This document shows, piece by piece, positions 17,609 through 26,051 of a stretch of DNA of 64,000 nt. Position numbers and translations under genes: made by a program. The notes under the pieces are model-generated. The model did no database searches, was not told the DNA's origin, and saw only the letters and a program-made list of their open reading frames with translations. This DNA comes from Pseudoselenomonas ruminantium (lineage in GTDB: Bacteria; Bacillota; Negativicutes; Selenomonadales; Selenomonadaceae), in contig SVCA01000007.1 in assembly GCA_015058625.1 (NCBI GenBank), forward strand, positions 1 to 64,000, given 5' to 3'. Within the stretch, counting starts at the first letter, position 1. Every line of letters begins with the position of its first letter.

Positions 17609-19179
17609 ATGACAGACATCCGCGAACAGGAAATGCAAAACCGCATAGATTCACTGACCTTGGAAAAGGAAAACCTTCGCAATGAGAATATCTGTCTCAA
17701 AGAACAGATTGCTCAGTTGAAAAAGCTGGCCTTTGGCTCACGCACGGAGAAAACGAAAAAGATTCTTGGCGAGGTCGAAGAAATCAATCTTTTCGACGAG
17801 GCTGAGGTCGAGGCAAAAGGCAGTGCTCCTGAGCCGGTCATTGAAGACCCTGCTCATCAGCGGCGCAAGAAGCAGAAAGGCCATCTTGATCAGATTCTGA
17901 AAGATATGCCGCATGAGGAACGTGTAATCACCCTGCCGAAAGATGAGCGTATCTGCAAACGTTGCGGGACACAGCTCACATCCATGGGCCGAGAGAAAAT
18001 CTGTACGGAGGTGCAGTTCATTCCTGCTACGTAAAAGTCATCGATTTTTACCGAGAATCCTTCCAATGCCTGGAATGCCGGAAAAAAGAACATTTCTCCA
18101 TCGAAAAGCCACAGATGCCGCAGCCGGTGCTGGCAAAGTCCATCGCCTCGCCGTCCAGTGTAGCGCATGTCATTACGCAGAAAGACCAGTTTTCCATGCC
18201 TCTTTACCGTCAGGAACAGGAGTGGAAATCCATTGGCGTAGAGTTATCCCGGGCCACATTGGCCAACTGGGTGATCCGGTCAGCAGAAGACTGGCTTATG
18301 CCGCTGGTAGATTGCATGCACACAGAGCTTTTGAAGCAGCCGGTAATCCATGCAGACGAAACGCCAGTACAGGTGCTCAACGAAAAAGGGCGGAAGAATA
18401 AGACCAAGTCTTACATGTGGGTGTATACCAATGGCGAGTTCGTGCAGGACGGATGGCAAATCCGGATCTACGAATACCATCCCGGCCGGAACGGAGGCTT
18501 TGCCGGAAAGTTCCTTGAGGGATATAAGGGCATCCTGCAAACAGACGGCTATGCCGGTTATGAGCAGATTCCCTGCAAGGAACATGCTCTCTGCTGGGTG
18601 CATGCCCGCCGCTACTTTGTGGATGCTATTCCGGCAGGAATTTCGCAGGAAGAAGCAGCCGAATCCATAAGCGGGCAGGCCATCCGGAAAATCAATGAAC
18701 TGTTTGCCTTAGATAAAGAGCTTTCCCATAAGTCTGCTGAAGAACGGCAGGCAGAGCGTCTGCGGCTTGAAAAAGACAAGCTGGAGGCTTTCTTCGTGTG
18801 GCTGGAAGGAATCCAGCCCAAGGCGTTGCCTAAATCTGCGCTGGGTAAGGCGGTTAACTATGCCTTGAATCATCGGAAAGGGCTTAGTGCCTTCCTGACA
18901 GATGGCAACATCGCTCTTTCGAATAATATCTGCGAACGGGCTATCCGCAACTTTACCATTGGCCGCAAGAATTGGTTGTTCAGCGCCTCACCGAAGGGCG
19001 CAGCCGCCAGCGCTGCCGTTTATAGCATAGTAGAAACCAGCAAAGCCAATGACTTGGAGCCATTTCGTTATTTGACCTATCTATTTGAAAATCTTCCCAA
19101 TCTGAATTTCAAAATACATCCTGAGTTGCTGGAAAACTACCTGCCTTGGAGTGACGAAATCCAGAAGAACTGCAAATAA
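17609..19179 (+). pseudogene. tnpC: IS66 transposase TnpC with one frameshift
   Basis: ATG 17609 with AGGAGG ten bases upstream. The N-terminal coiled coil and LKKLAFGSRTEKTKK region are followed by zinc-finger-like Cys (CKRCGTQL). After VQFIPAT a TAA arises at 18032-18034 because one G seems to be missing (ACGTAAAAG for ACGGTAAAAG). The +1 frame continues VKVIDFYRESFQCLECRKKEHF and covers the DDE domain (HADETPVQVL, QTDGYAGYE, NNICERAIR). One inserted base would restore about 523 residues. Confidence 0.85.
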
Positions 19180-19185
19180 AAATTT

Positions 19186-19216
19186 GAACCTGACTAGTGC
19201 TGGTCAGGTTCTTTTC
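19186..19216 (+). terminator. Terminator after IS66 tnpC
   Basis: GAACCTGAC (19186-19194) pairs with GTCAGGTTC (19203-19211), followed by TTTTC, seven bases after the TAA. The likely right end of the IS (revcomp starting GTAAACG) is at about 19250; the left end was not found. Confidence 0.7.
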
Positions 19217-19350
19217 GTATATGTGATACACCGGATGGTTTTTCGTTTACAAAGATTCAGGCTAATGCATACCGCACTAGCCTTTATGTAGCACCATATC
19301 TTTTTCTATTCTGCTCTATAAATATTAGCAATACGAACATCAACTCCATT

Positions 19351-19637
19351 CTAACATACACTTGCCAGTCTATCTTTGATAACCTTTTGTAACACCATCG
19401 CCACATTCTTACTGGTATTTTTAAAGGTTGTAAAACTTTTTAGTTTCTCAAGCCCCATCTCTTCAACCAATTTACCTATACATTCATCCGCAAACGAATT
19501 TGACACCATTTCCACGCCATGAAAATCTAGCTCAACTTTTTTTGTTCATTAAACCCATTAACTATTTGCATCCTAAATCTTCTTCCATCATCCCGCGTTC
19601 CTAAACTCTTTCCTATATCACCAAATCTTATAATCAT
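19351..19637 (-). pseudogene. STAS-like DUF4325 protein with frameshift
   Basis: ATG 19637 with GGGAGG upstream opens MIIRFGDIGKSLGTRDDGRR...NGFNEQKK and then hits a TAG. Reading one frame over after the run of seven A (plus strand T 19537-19543) gives VELDFHGVEMVSNSFADECIGKLV...LKSFTTFKNTSKNVAMVLQKVI to a TAG at 19351. This is the pattern of DUF4325 STAS-like proteins. Eight A instead of seven would restore about 95 residues. Function in the family is unclear; some sit next to histidine-kinase-like ATPases. Confidence 0.7.
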
Positions 19638-20068
19638 AATAAGTACCTCCCTATATAATCTTTAATTATCTTTGAATATCTCCGTTTTTCTTAGTTTTTC
19701 ATGGCAGTTTAATTTACGAAGAACAACATAACATGAATAAGTGGTGCATTATGCATGGCGTAAACGGGATTTCGGGTATAGCGAGGCTAACGTCATTGCC
19801 TTGCTTTTGGGAAGACCAATATAATCCCTTCGCCTTATGGTAACGAACCTCCCATGTCTAACAGGATCATCTGACTATGCAGAGTCCTAAATTCCTTCGT
19901 TCCGCTTATCCATATCCGGGTGCCATGTATGCTCCTTTGCCGAGTCGCTTTATGCGCTCTAATGGAAAAAATCCTGGCTACCAGTTCTTCATATTTGGTT
20001 GTACTGCCCCAATGTCTGGCACCTTGCGGTGGACGTCTAACCAGAAATCAGAGATATTTCTTGCTTCC
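19638..20068. other. Non-coding flank downstream of the IS110 transposase
   Basis: This 430-base stretch has no supported gene. On the transposase strand it contains several short potential stems, for example CACCGCAAGGTG, and a block of moderate GC unlike the AT-rich DUF4325 side. Elements of the IS1111 branch of the IS110 family keep their non-coding bridge RNA downstream of the transposase, so part of it may be that RNA. The element's outer end could not be fixed. Confidence 0.35.
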
Positions 20069-21352
20069 TTAGGCTGCTATTGCTTCATCTTCCCACACAA
20101 TGTCATTCAGCATTTTTTCTTCGTCGTAAGCGACTCCCTTACTGAGTAGTGTGAAAAATATACGGATAAGCTTGCAGCCAATGGCTACGACAGACTGCTT
20201 CTTCTTCAGCGGATTGTTCAGCCGCTGGGTGTAGTGCTGATGCAGCTTCTGATAAGCTTTATTCTTGCCAATGAGTGAGATTGCAGCGGTGAACAGCACC
20301 GTTCTCAGACGTTTCCTTCCTCGCCTGCTGATGCTGGTTTCACTTTTGTGTTTGCCTGAACTGTTCTCTTTCAGGGCAAGACCTGCCAGTTTCTGTATCT
20401 GCTTCGGTGTTTGAAAACGTCCTATATCTCCCACCTCAGCCAGAAAGCCCACCACGTTCTTTAGGCCGATGCCTTTGATGGCCAGCATTTGCTTTGTCGC
20501 TGGGATTTCCTTGCACAGTCCTTCCAGTTCTGCCATAACCTTATTCAGTTGAGTTTTTATTTTGCAGTAGTCTGCCAAAAGCATTTCCAGCTCGAAAGAT
20601 GCCGACCTGCGGCCAGCTTTTCTGCCAATGCTGCGCTTGGCTGCATCGACGATACGCTGGGCCTTTTTCATGCCTACTGCACGGAGTTTGGCTTCCCTCC
20701 AGATGGCGTTAATGCCTTCAGCATCCAGTGTGATGACTGCATCTGGAGTACGAGCCTTTTCGAGCAGCATGAGGCTGCTCTTAGCCCCCATATCCTTGAA
20801 AACTTCCCCATATTCCGGGAACCAGATGTTGAACCACCGTGCCAGCTTGTTTTTGACCTTGATAAGGTCCTTGGTGCAGTCCAGGTACATATTATGGAAG
20901 TTGCGCAGGTCTGCGTAGATGCCCATAGGAACGTACGGATAGCTGTAGCGCCCTTCTGTGACAAGCTTGGCGATGACTTTGGGGTCTTTTCGGTCGTTCT
21001 TGGTCTGATTATTGTCGTCAAGTTCTTTGGTCTGTTTCACATGGTATGGATTGACCATGCTGATACCAATATTGTTTTCCTCTAGGAACTGAGCCCGTGC
21101 GAACCAGTAATGGCCCGTGGGCTCAAGCCCCACAAGGATCTTTTTCTTGCCGTTCTCATGGGCTGCCTTGCGCATCCAGCACAAGAACCTCTCGAACTGA
21201 TCCCGGCAATTGGTAAATTTGAACACATAGCTGGCTTCCATGCCACGCCAGTCGAAGGCACGGGCGTAATGCGTGAAGCAGCCAACATCGATGCCAACGA
21301 TTAAAATGTCCTCAGTGATTTGACTAATTTTGATATTTTGTGTAGAATTCAT
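20069..21352 (-). CDS. IS110-family transposase
   Basis: 427 residues, ATG 21352. The N-terminal DEDD RuvC-like domain is visible (LIVGIDVGCFTHY, LVGLEPTGHYWF, KNDRKDPKVIAKL). The C-terminal Transposase_20 part has LLAIKGIGLKNVVGFLAEVGDI and SGKHKSETSISRRGRKRLRTVL, with the conserved Ser. It is one of only two intact transposases in the cluster. Its ribosome site AGGAG lies in the 3' arm of a strong leader hairpin. The element appears to be inserted in, or joined to, a remnant of another IS at about 21468. Confidence 0.9.
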   Translation of the reverse strand: MNSTQNIKISQITEDILIVGIDVGCFTHYARAFDWRGMEASYVFKFTNCRDQFERFLCWMRKAAHENGKKKILVGLEPTGHYWFARAQFLEENNIGISMVNPYHVKQTKELDDNNQTKNDRKDPKVIAKLVTEGRYSYPYVPMGIYADLRNFHNMYLDCTKDLIKVKNKLARWFNIWFPEYGEVFKDMGAKSSLMLLEKARTPDAVITLDAEGINAIWREAKLRAVGMKKAQRIVDAAKRSIGRKAGRRSASFELEMLLADYCKIKTQLNKVMAELEGLCKEIPATKQMLAIKGIGLKNVVGFLAEVGDIGRFQTPKQIQKLAGLALKENSSGKHKSETSISRRGRKRLRTVLFTAAISLIGKNKAYQKLHQHYTQRLNNPLKKKQSVVAIGCKLIRIFFTLLSKGVAYDEEKMLNDIVWEDEAIAA

Positions 21353-21357
21353 ATTGG

Positions 21358-21427
21358 AAACTCTCCTAACTAGATTTTTTAGGGCGCTTTGACGACCCGG
21401 TATGTAATTCTAGTTTAGGGGAGTTTT
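21358..21427 (-). promoter_or_regulatory. Leader hairpin masking the IS110 transposase ribosome site
   Basis: An imperfect 17-18 bp stem (21358-21374 with 21409-21426, one mismatch and one bulge) has a 34-base loop and ends five bases before the ATG. The 3' arm on the minus strand contains AGGAGAG, the only ribosome site. Folding would hide it. The structure could be a translation control or the terminal hairpin of a guide RNA. Confidence 0.55.
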
Positions 21428-21467
21428 CGTTATTTCTCAAACCTGGAATTTGTTCTTAACGGGAATG

Positions 21468-21535
21468 CTCCTTTCCATTTTATTTAGTTTATCGTACATT
21501 TGTAAGAGATTCATAAACTACTGGTGAATAGTTAC
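21468..21535 (-). repeat. 68-bp copy of the left end of the second IS66 element
   Basis: The reverse complement of this segment matches 26052-26119 with one difference. It begins with the IS terminus GTAACTATTCAC and ends at AAAGGAG, where the copies diverge. It is a leftover of a second copy of that IS in the opposite orientation. Confidence 0.85.
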
Positions 21536-21740
21536 CATTGACGTTTACTATAATTCTATGTCCTAAAGATGAATAACATCCTATAAGGACCTGACAATCT
21601 ATACTGCCAAATTCAAAACTACCACTCACGAGATATGAACCAGGCCCTAAAGTTACTGCATTGAAATCCTGCTCTCCATAATTAACGGACAAAACTCTTA
21701 CTCTGTGCTCAAAATTAGCAAACTCTACTGGAAATTATAA
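21536..21740 (-). pseudogene. Internal fragment of a hexapeptide-type acyltransferase
   Basis: The open frame reads VNYGEQDFNAVTLGPGSYLV, then FEFGSIDCQVLIGCYSSLGHRI. The IGCYSSLGH pattern resembles left-handed-beta-helix acetyltransferases used in sugar modification. The fragment is cut at its 5' side by the IS3 element and at its 3' side by the IS66-end remnant at 21535. It has no start codon with a ribosome site. It probably belonged to the surface-glycan locus. Confidence 0.5.
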
Positions 21741-21781
21741 TGGTCCCCTAGTCAAGACCACCTTGAAAATTTTTAAGCGCG

Positions 21782-22675
21782 TTATGCAATATTGGCAAAA
21801 GCTCCATAATAGACTTCGTTTGGAACCTTGTAGTCCAGCGATTTATGAGAGCAGATTGTATTATAGTCTCGGACATAGCCATTTATCAGCTGCCGCAGTT
21901 CCCGAGGTGAAGTATATTCATTCGGATATATAGCTTCGGTTTTGAGGCTGCTGAACCATCGTTCAATCATAATGTTATCGGCCCAGCGACTTTTGCCATC
22001 CATGCTTTGACGAATACCATACTCCTGTAGGAGTTTTTTGTAATCATCGCTGGTAAACTGGCTACCCTGGTCAGAGTTCAGGATAGACGGAATGCCATGG
22101 TTAGCTACAGACTCTCTCACCGCGTACAAGACCTCTCTTGTATCTAAGGTATCCGACAAATGGTGCCCAACGATTTTCCGGCTATACCAGTCAATTATGG
22201 CCGTCAAATACATATGGCCGCGCCGCATGGGAATATAAGTTATGTCGATGGACCAGACCTGATTGGGAAAATTCACCTTATAATTGCGCAGCAGATATGG
22301 CACAACAGCCTCCTTGAAATTTCGCTTGGATAAATTGATTTTTGGATATATGGCTGTTATGCCCATCTCGCACATGAGCCGGCGAACTTTCTTGCGGCCT
22401 ATGCCATAGCCTTCTTTTCGTAGTTTGTCGAGAATTTTGCGGGAACCGAAATAAGGACATTTTGTATGCCAGTAGTCGATACGTTTCATAAGCTCATCAT
22501 CTAGCAGCCGGTACGCTTCATCTGGCTCTGTTGGTTCGTAATAGACGCTGGAACGGTTGAGTCCCAAGAGTTCACATTGCCGGCGGACAGAAAGCCCGTT
22601 ATCCCTTTGGATCAAAGTCCGGCAGTTTAGGCAGGACTTCTCCAGCTTGGCGAAAACAGTCCTGAAGAAAATCAC
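21782..22675 (-). CDS. IS3-family transposase OrfB (rve integrase core)
   Basis: The frame opens at GTG 22675, in the -1 frame relative to OrfA, with a 77-base overlap. A HTH_21-like N-terminus (CELLGLNRSSVYYEPTEPDE) is followed by an integrase core with all three acidic residues: SIDITYIPM, LNSDQGSQFTS and IERWFSSLKTE. The C-terminus GYVRDYNTICSHKSLDYKVPNEVYY is complete. It is normally made as an OrfAB fusion by frameshifting; the TTTTC stretch at the overlap is a possible slip site but no classical A6G is present. Confidence 0.9.
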   Translation of the reverse strand: MIFFRTVFAKLEKSCLNCRTLIQRDNGLSVRRQCELLGLNRSSVYYEPTEPDEAYRLLDDELMKRIDYWHTKCPYFGSRKILDKLRKEGYGIGRKKVRRLMCEMGITAIYPKINLSKRNFKEAVVPYLLRNYKVNFPNQVWSIDITYIPMRRGHMYLTAIIDWYSRKIVGHHLSDTLDTREVLYAVRESVANHGIPSILNSDQGSQFTSDDYKKLLQEYGIRQSMDGKSRWADNIMIERWFSSLKTEAIYPNEYTSPRELRQLINGYVRDYNTICSHKSLDYKVPNEVYYGAFANIA

Positions 22676-22937
22676 GCTCCAATGTCAGCTGGCCAATCGT
22701 CTTCAGCATCTGGTCGTTTTTCTTCTTCAGGTCATCCTCCTTTCTCTGAGCGTTCTTGCGCTCAGCAGTGGCACCAAAAGCAAGATGGGCATTTTGCAGG
22801 AAGTCCTGCTTCCATTTTCTGACCATGCTGGGGTTAAGGTTGTATTCGGCACATATCTCGTTAAACTCTTTGTCACCTTGTAGTATCGATAGGATGACCT
22901 TGGTCTTGAATTCAGCAGTGTACTTTTTTCTTGGCAT
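22599..22937 (-). CDS. IS3-family OrfA
   Basis: ATG 22937 follows GGAGG by eight bases; 112 residues starting MPRKKYTAEFKTKVIL. It is a HTH_Tnp_1 protein (LNPSMVRKWKQDFLQNAHLAFG) with a C-terminal leucine-zipper helix (LKKKNDQMLKTIGQLTLERDFLQ). Intact. Confidence 0.9.
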   Translation of the reverse strand: MPRKKYTAEFKTKVILSILQGDKEFNEICAEYNLNPSMVRKWKQDFLQNAHLAFGATAERKNAQRKEDDLKKKNDQMLKTIGQLTLERDFLQDCFRQAGEVLPKLPDFDPKG

Positions 22938-23127
22938 GATTATGACCTCCATTTTGTTCGGTTATTATATCATGCGCGCTTAAAATTTCAAACACTGGTC
23001 TGAATCCATGGGTCCATTATACACCTCTCTAGGCTTGACAACTTCTCTTCTCAATATATTCATACCGTTCAAAAGCTACTGTACCCAAAATGTACCCATC
23101 ATAAACACGTATCGCTGTTGCAGATTA

Positions 23128-25599
23128 TTACAATGTTTTCTGGCGCATCAATATTGCATTCACCTTCTTTGATAATACATTTGAATTTAAACGTATTTTC
23201 TTATGTTGCATGCCATCTAGCAGTGAAAATGCACACTTTTTATCGCCCTCGTATGCAGCTAGCAAAATTTGGAATCTAATCATTGCACGCTCTTTGCCAT
23301 AAGCATCACGCATATTGGTCGACTCAAGTATTTCTATGGTTTTTTTCATTTCGTCAATATCATTAGCTTTTTCACATATGTCAAATCTGTCTTGGATTGC
23401 GTAAATTTTGTAATCACTCTCCTCGATTACTTTATCAATTAGCGCCAATGCCTTATCAATATCTCTTTCGCAATACATAGAAACCAACGCTTTACATCTA
23501 GGATACAATTCTTTCCCCAAATCAGTTAATGATTTAGAAATACTTAAAAGTATTTCGTCTATCACTTCTATACTATCTGCATTTCTTCCGCTTTTTAATA
23601 TACATAATAGGTACGCATGTGCATGATATACATTTTTCTTATCATTCGTATAGTTTTCTCTAGCTAATTCAATAGCGTCATCATACTGTTCAAGATTGAT
23701 CAGTAATTGCACCTTCTCCCTTTTGGCTTTTGAGAAATTCTTTCGTAAACTAAGGCTCTTCTCTATTTCTGACAACGCTCTTTCATACTGTCCCTCCCTT
23801 CTGTAAAAAAATCCTAGCAGGAAATTATGATCTGCTCCATGTATTTCTTGTACTTCGGCCAAAAACCTTCTCTCTCTCTTCTGTGCTAAAGCCATACATA
23901 AAAAGAACCTGATCTCAAATACAAGTTTTTCTTCTATATATTCACAGCTTTTTAGGATTGTATCAGCAAATTCTATTACTCTCGCATAGTCCCTATCTTT
24001 TTCATACAACTCAACCATCGTCTTTAAATACTGTGACGGGAGCATATACTCGTTATTATACTCGCCATGCTTAACCTGTTCCTTAATTTTATACAAATAG
24101 TCAGGCATATCTAACTCTGCATATTCATATTTATCTAGAAAATTGGTAATATATTCATTTATGGCATTTTGATACCGTTCTGGTGTTTTGTAACCTGCTC
24201 TTGTAATATATTCACGCACTACATATGCAATTTTAATATATTCCCTGTTTACACCATAAAACTCAATAACGCCATCAACATACAGTTTGTTTATTATATT
24301 CGAAACGAAATCAACATCCTTGACTATACTTTGAATTGTCCGGTATGTAACCATATCCAGTTCAACTAATAGCATAACGAAATCCCTATATTCTTCATTA
24401 TCTTCATAAGGCCTCATTAATTGAATTATAATTTCGGAATCATAATTCTTAATTTCAGCCGCATAATCATATGTTTTTTCTGCGCCATATTTTTGTAATA
24501 GAGAGACTGTAAACTTTACCTGCGCCGGAAAACCATTCATTAAATTTACATAATTTTTAAAATCTTCTCTTTGTAAGCCAACCCGCTTTTGGTCAAGATA
24601 TTTTTGCAAAAGGCCCGCAGATTCCGTTTTATCCATCGGCGGAATCTTAATAACATACATTTCATCACATATTATAGGTAGTTTTATGTTAAACTTCGAG
24701 GCAACTCCAAGAACAGTCCTTGTTTTTTTTCGCATCATTTTAAGTGCTTCAATAAACCATTCGCAAACAGTTCCCTCATGCGTTACAATGCACCCCTTAT
24801 CTTCAATCAAAACAACTTCTTTATTATCAGATATAGAATCCAAAATTCTTGACAAAATCTCTGTTTTCTCCGTCAAAGATTGGTTCATAAAGTTTGAAAT
24901 GTCAATATCATCGCTAAATCCCAAATCTCTTAAATAAACAATAAGATCCTCAACACCATCATACATTCCCGCTTCGATTATTGACGGGCAAGTTTGTCTA
25001 TCTATGATGTTTGCCTTTACAAAACAGTGCTTAAGAAAGCTTTTCCGGCCAATTTGAACTATTCCTGAAGCAAAGTATGCAACCACCGTTTCTTTGTCAT
25101 AATCATACTTCCGTTCTTCAAAATCTTGAACCTGAGCATTTCTTCCAACAAAAATAGCATCTTTATAACTATTTTCAGATGTTTGCTCCCAAGTAATCTC
25201 AATTAATCTTTTCCTAATTAATTGGACAGCTTTAGATGGCTTAGATATATACTTTAAATTGTATTCCTTAAGCCATTCAGGAATTTCTTTATCATTCCAA
25301 TCTAGGTTATCTTCAATTACTATTGGATAAATACGCTTTATAATATTACTTTCTCTAGCCACTAATAGTTCTTTTTTAACCCAATCTGAATTTAATGAAG
25401 CCCTGGACAAAAAAATTACAAATAAATCAGTATTATCCAAACCTTTTTCAATTTCTTCTAGTGATTTCATTCCCGCTTCAAATGTGTGCTCATCATAATG
25501 AACACTATGCTCATCAAATTCCTTTTCCAATTTCTCTGCAACAATTCTTACATATCTCTCTTTATCTTTGCTACTATGCGATAAGAAAATGCTAGCCAT
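23128..25599 (-). CDS. TIR-STAND-TPR protein, putative anti-phage effector
   Basis: ATG 25599 follows GGGAGG by seven bases; 823 residues. Residues 3-130 form a TIR domain (SIFLSHSSKDKERYV, LFVIFLSRASLNSDWVKKEL) with the conserved catalytic Glu77. A STAND-like ATPase follows from about 150, with a degenerate P-loop (GIVQIGRKS) and a Walker-B-like VVLIED. From about 520 to the end there are TPR-like helical repeats (HNFLLGFFYRREGQYERALSEIEKSLSL). Such TIR-STAND proteins act as abortive-infection NADases; whether this one does is inference. It stands alone, AT-rich, between IS elements, with TrlF nearby. Confidence 0.75.
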   Translation of the reverse strand: MASIFLSHSSKDKERYVRIVAEKLEKEFDEHSVHYDEHTFEAGMKSLEEIEKGLDNTDLFVIFLSRASLNSDWVKKELLVARESNIIKRIYPIVIEDNLDWNDKEIPEWLKEYNLKYISKPSKAVQLIRKRLIEITWEQTSENSYKDAIFVGRNAQVQDFEERKYDYDKETVVAYFASGIVQIGRKSFLKHCFVKANIIDRQTCPSIIEAGMYDGVEDLIVYLRDLGFSDDIDISNFMNQSLTEKTEILSRILDSISDNKEVVLIEDKGCIVTHEGTVCEWFIEALKMMRKKTRTVLGVASKFNIKLPIICDEMYVIKIPPMDKTESAGLLQKYLDQKRVGLQREDFKNYVNLMNGFPAQVKFTVSLLQKYGAEKTYDYAAEIKNYDSEIIIQLMRPYEDNEEYRDFVMLLVELDMVTYRTIQSIVKDVDFVSNIINKLYVDGVIEFYGVNREYIKIAYVVREYITRAGYKTPERYQNAINEYITNFLDKYEYAELDMPDYLYKIKEQVKHGEYNNEYMLPSQYLKTMVELYEKDRDYARVIEFADTILKSCEYIEEKLVFEIRFFLCMALAQKRERRFLAEVQEIHGADHNFLLGFFYRREGQYERALSEIEKSLSLRKNFSKAKREKVQLLINLEQYDDAIELARENYTNDKKNVYHAHAYLLCILKSGRNADSIEVIDEILLSISKSLTDLGKELYPRCKALVSMYCERDIDKALALIDKVIEESDYKIYAIQDRFDICEKANDIDEMKKTIEILESTNMRDAYGKERAMIRFQILLAAYEGDKKCAFSLLDGMQHKKIRLNSNVLSKKVNAILMRQKTL

Positions 25600-25763
25600 C
25601 AGTTTTCCTCCCATACGATAATGTAGTTTCTACCTTTAACTGCTGGATTTAAATTTATCTATTCTATAACCTTCCGGGCTTCCATCTAGACATTAAGCTG
25701 TAAATATATCAACAACATTTCCCTAATCCGTAAACGGATATTCCTGAAGCACGGACAGATTTT

Positions 25764-26051
25764 TCATCTAGCCATTATGAACAATGAACTCAACATCTGA
25801 TTCAGAAAATAAATCTGTTTACTGTAAAGATTTGCTCCATCTAGGTACTCTGAGAAATCTTCTTTTACCGCGCCCATATCCAGTCCTACAATACTACAAA
25901 CGAACTCGTCTAATGGCTTTTCTCCATATTCCTGATCATGATCTTCATCGATACCAATTCTTCCCGCTTCATCTTCATGTATGAAACAAAGATGCTGATT
26001 CAAATCGCAACCAGTGTAGCATCTTGTTGATAACCATACTTTAATCTCAAT
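25764..26051 (-). pseudogene. Hypothetical protein truncated by an IS
   Basis: The frame enters from the IS66 terminus at 26052 (the apparent GTG start is IS sequence). About 95 codons follow: IEIKVWLSTRCYTGCDLNQHLCF, then an acidic HEDEAGRIGIDEDHDQEYGEKPLDEFVCSIVGLDMG, ending SSLFIMAR. I do not recognise the family. Its 5' part is not found on the other side of the IS. Confidence 0.45.

Larger units (their letters stand above)
21741..23016 (-). mobile_element. IS3-family insertion sequence
   Basis: The ends TGGTCCCC (21741) and GGGTCCA (ending 23016) are imperfect inverted repeats; homology between the ends extends inwards to GAAAATTTTTAAGCGCG on the left and its complement on the right. 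Two overlapping ORFs of IS3 type lie inside on the minus strand. No clear target duplication is seen. Confidence 0.75.

Noticed and set aside
23022..23127. Attachment site (repeated GTACCC near 23090)
   Set aside because: A short direct repeat without an adjacent integrase or a second copy at another element end.
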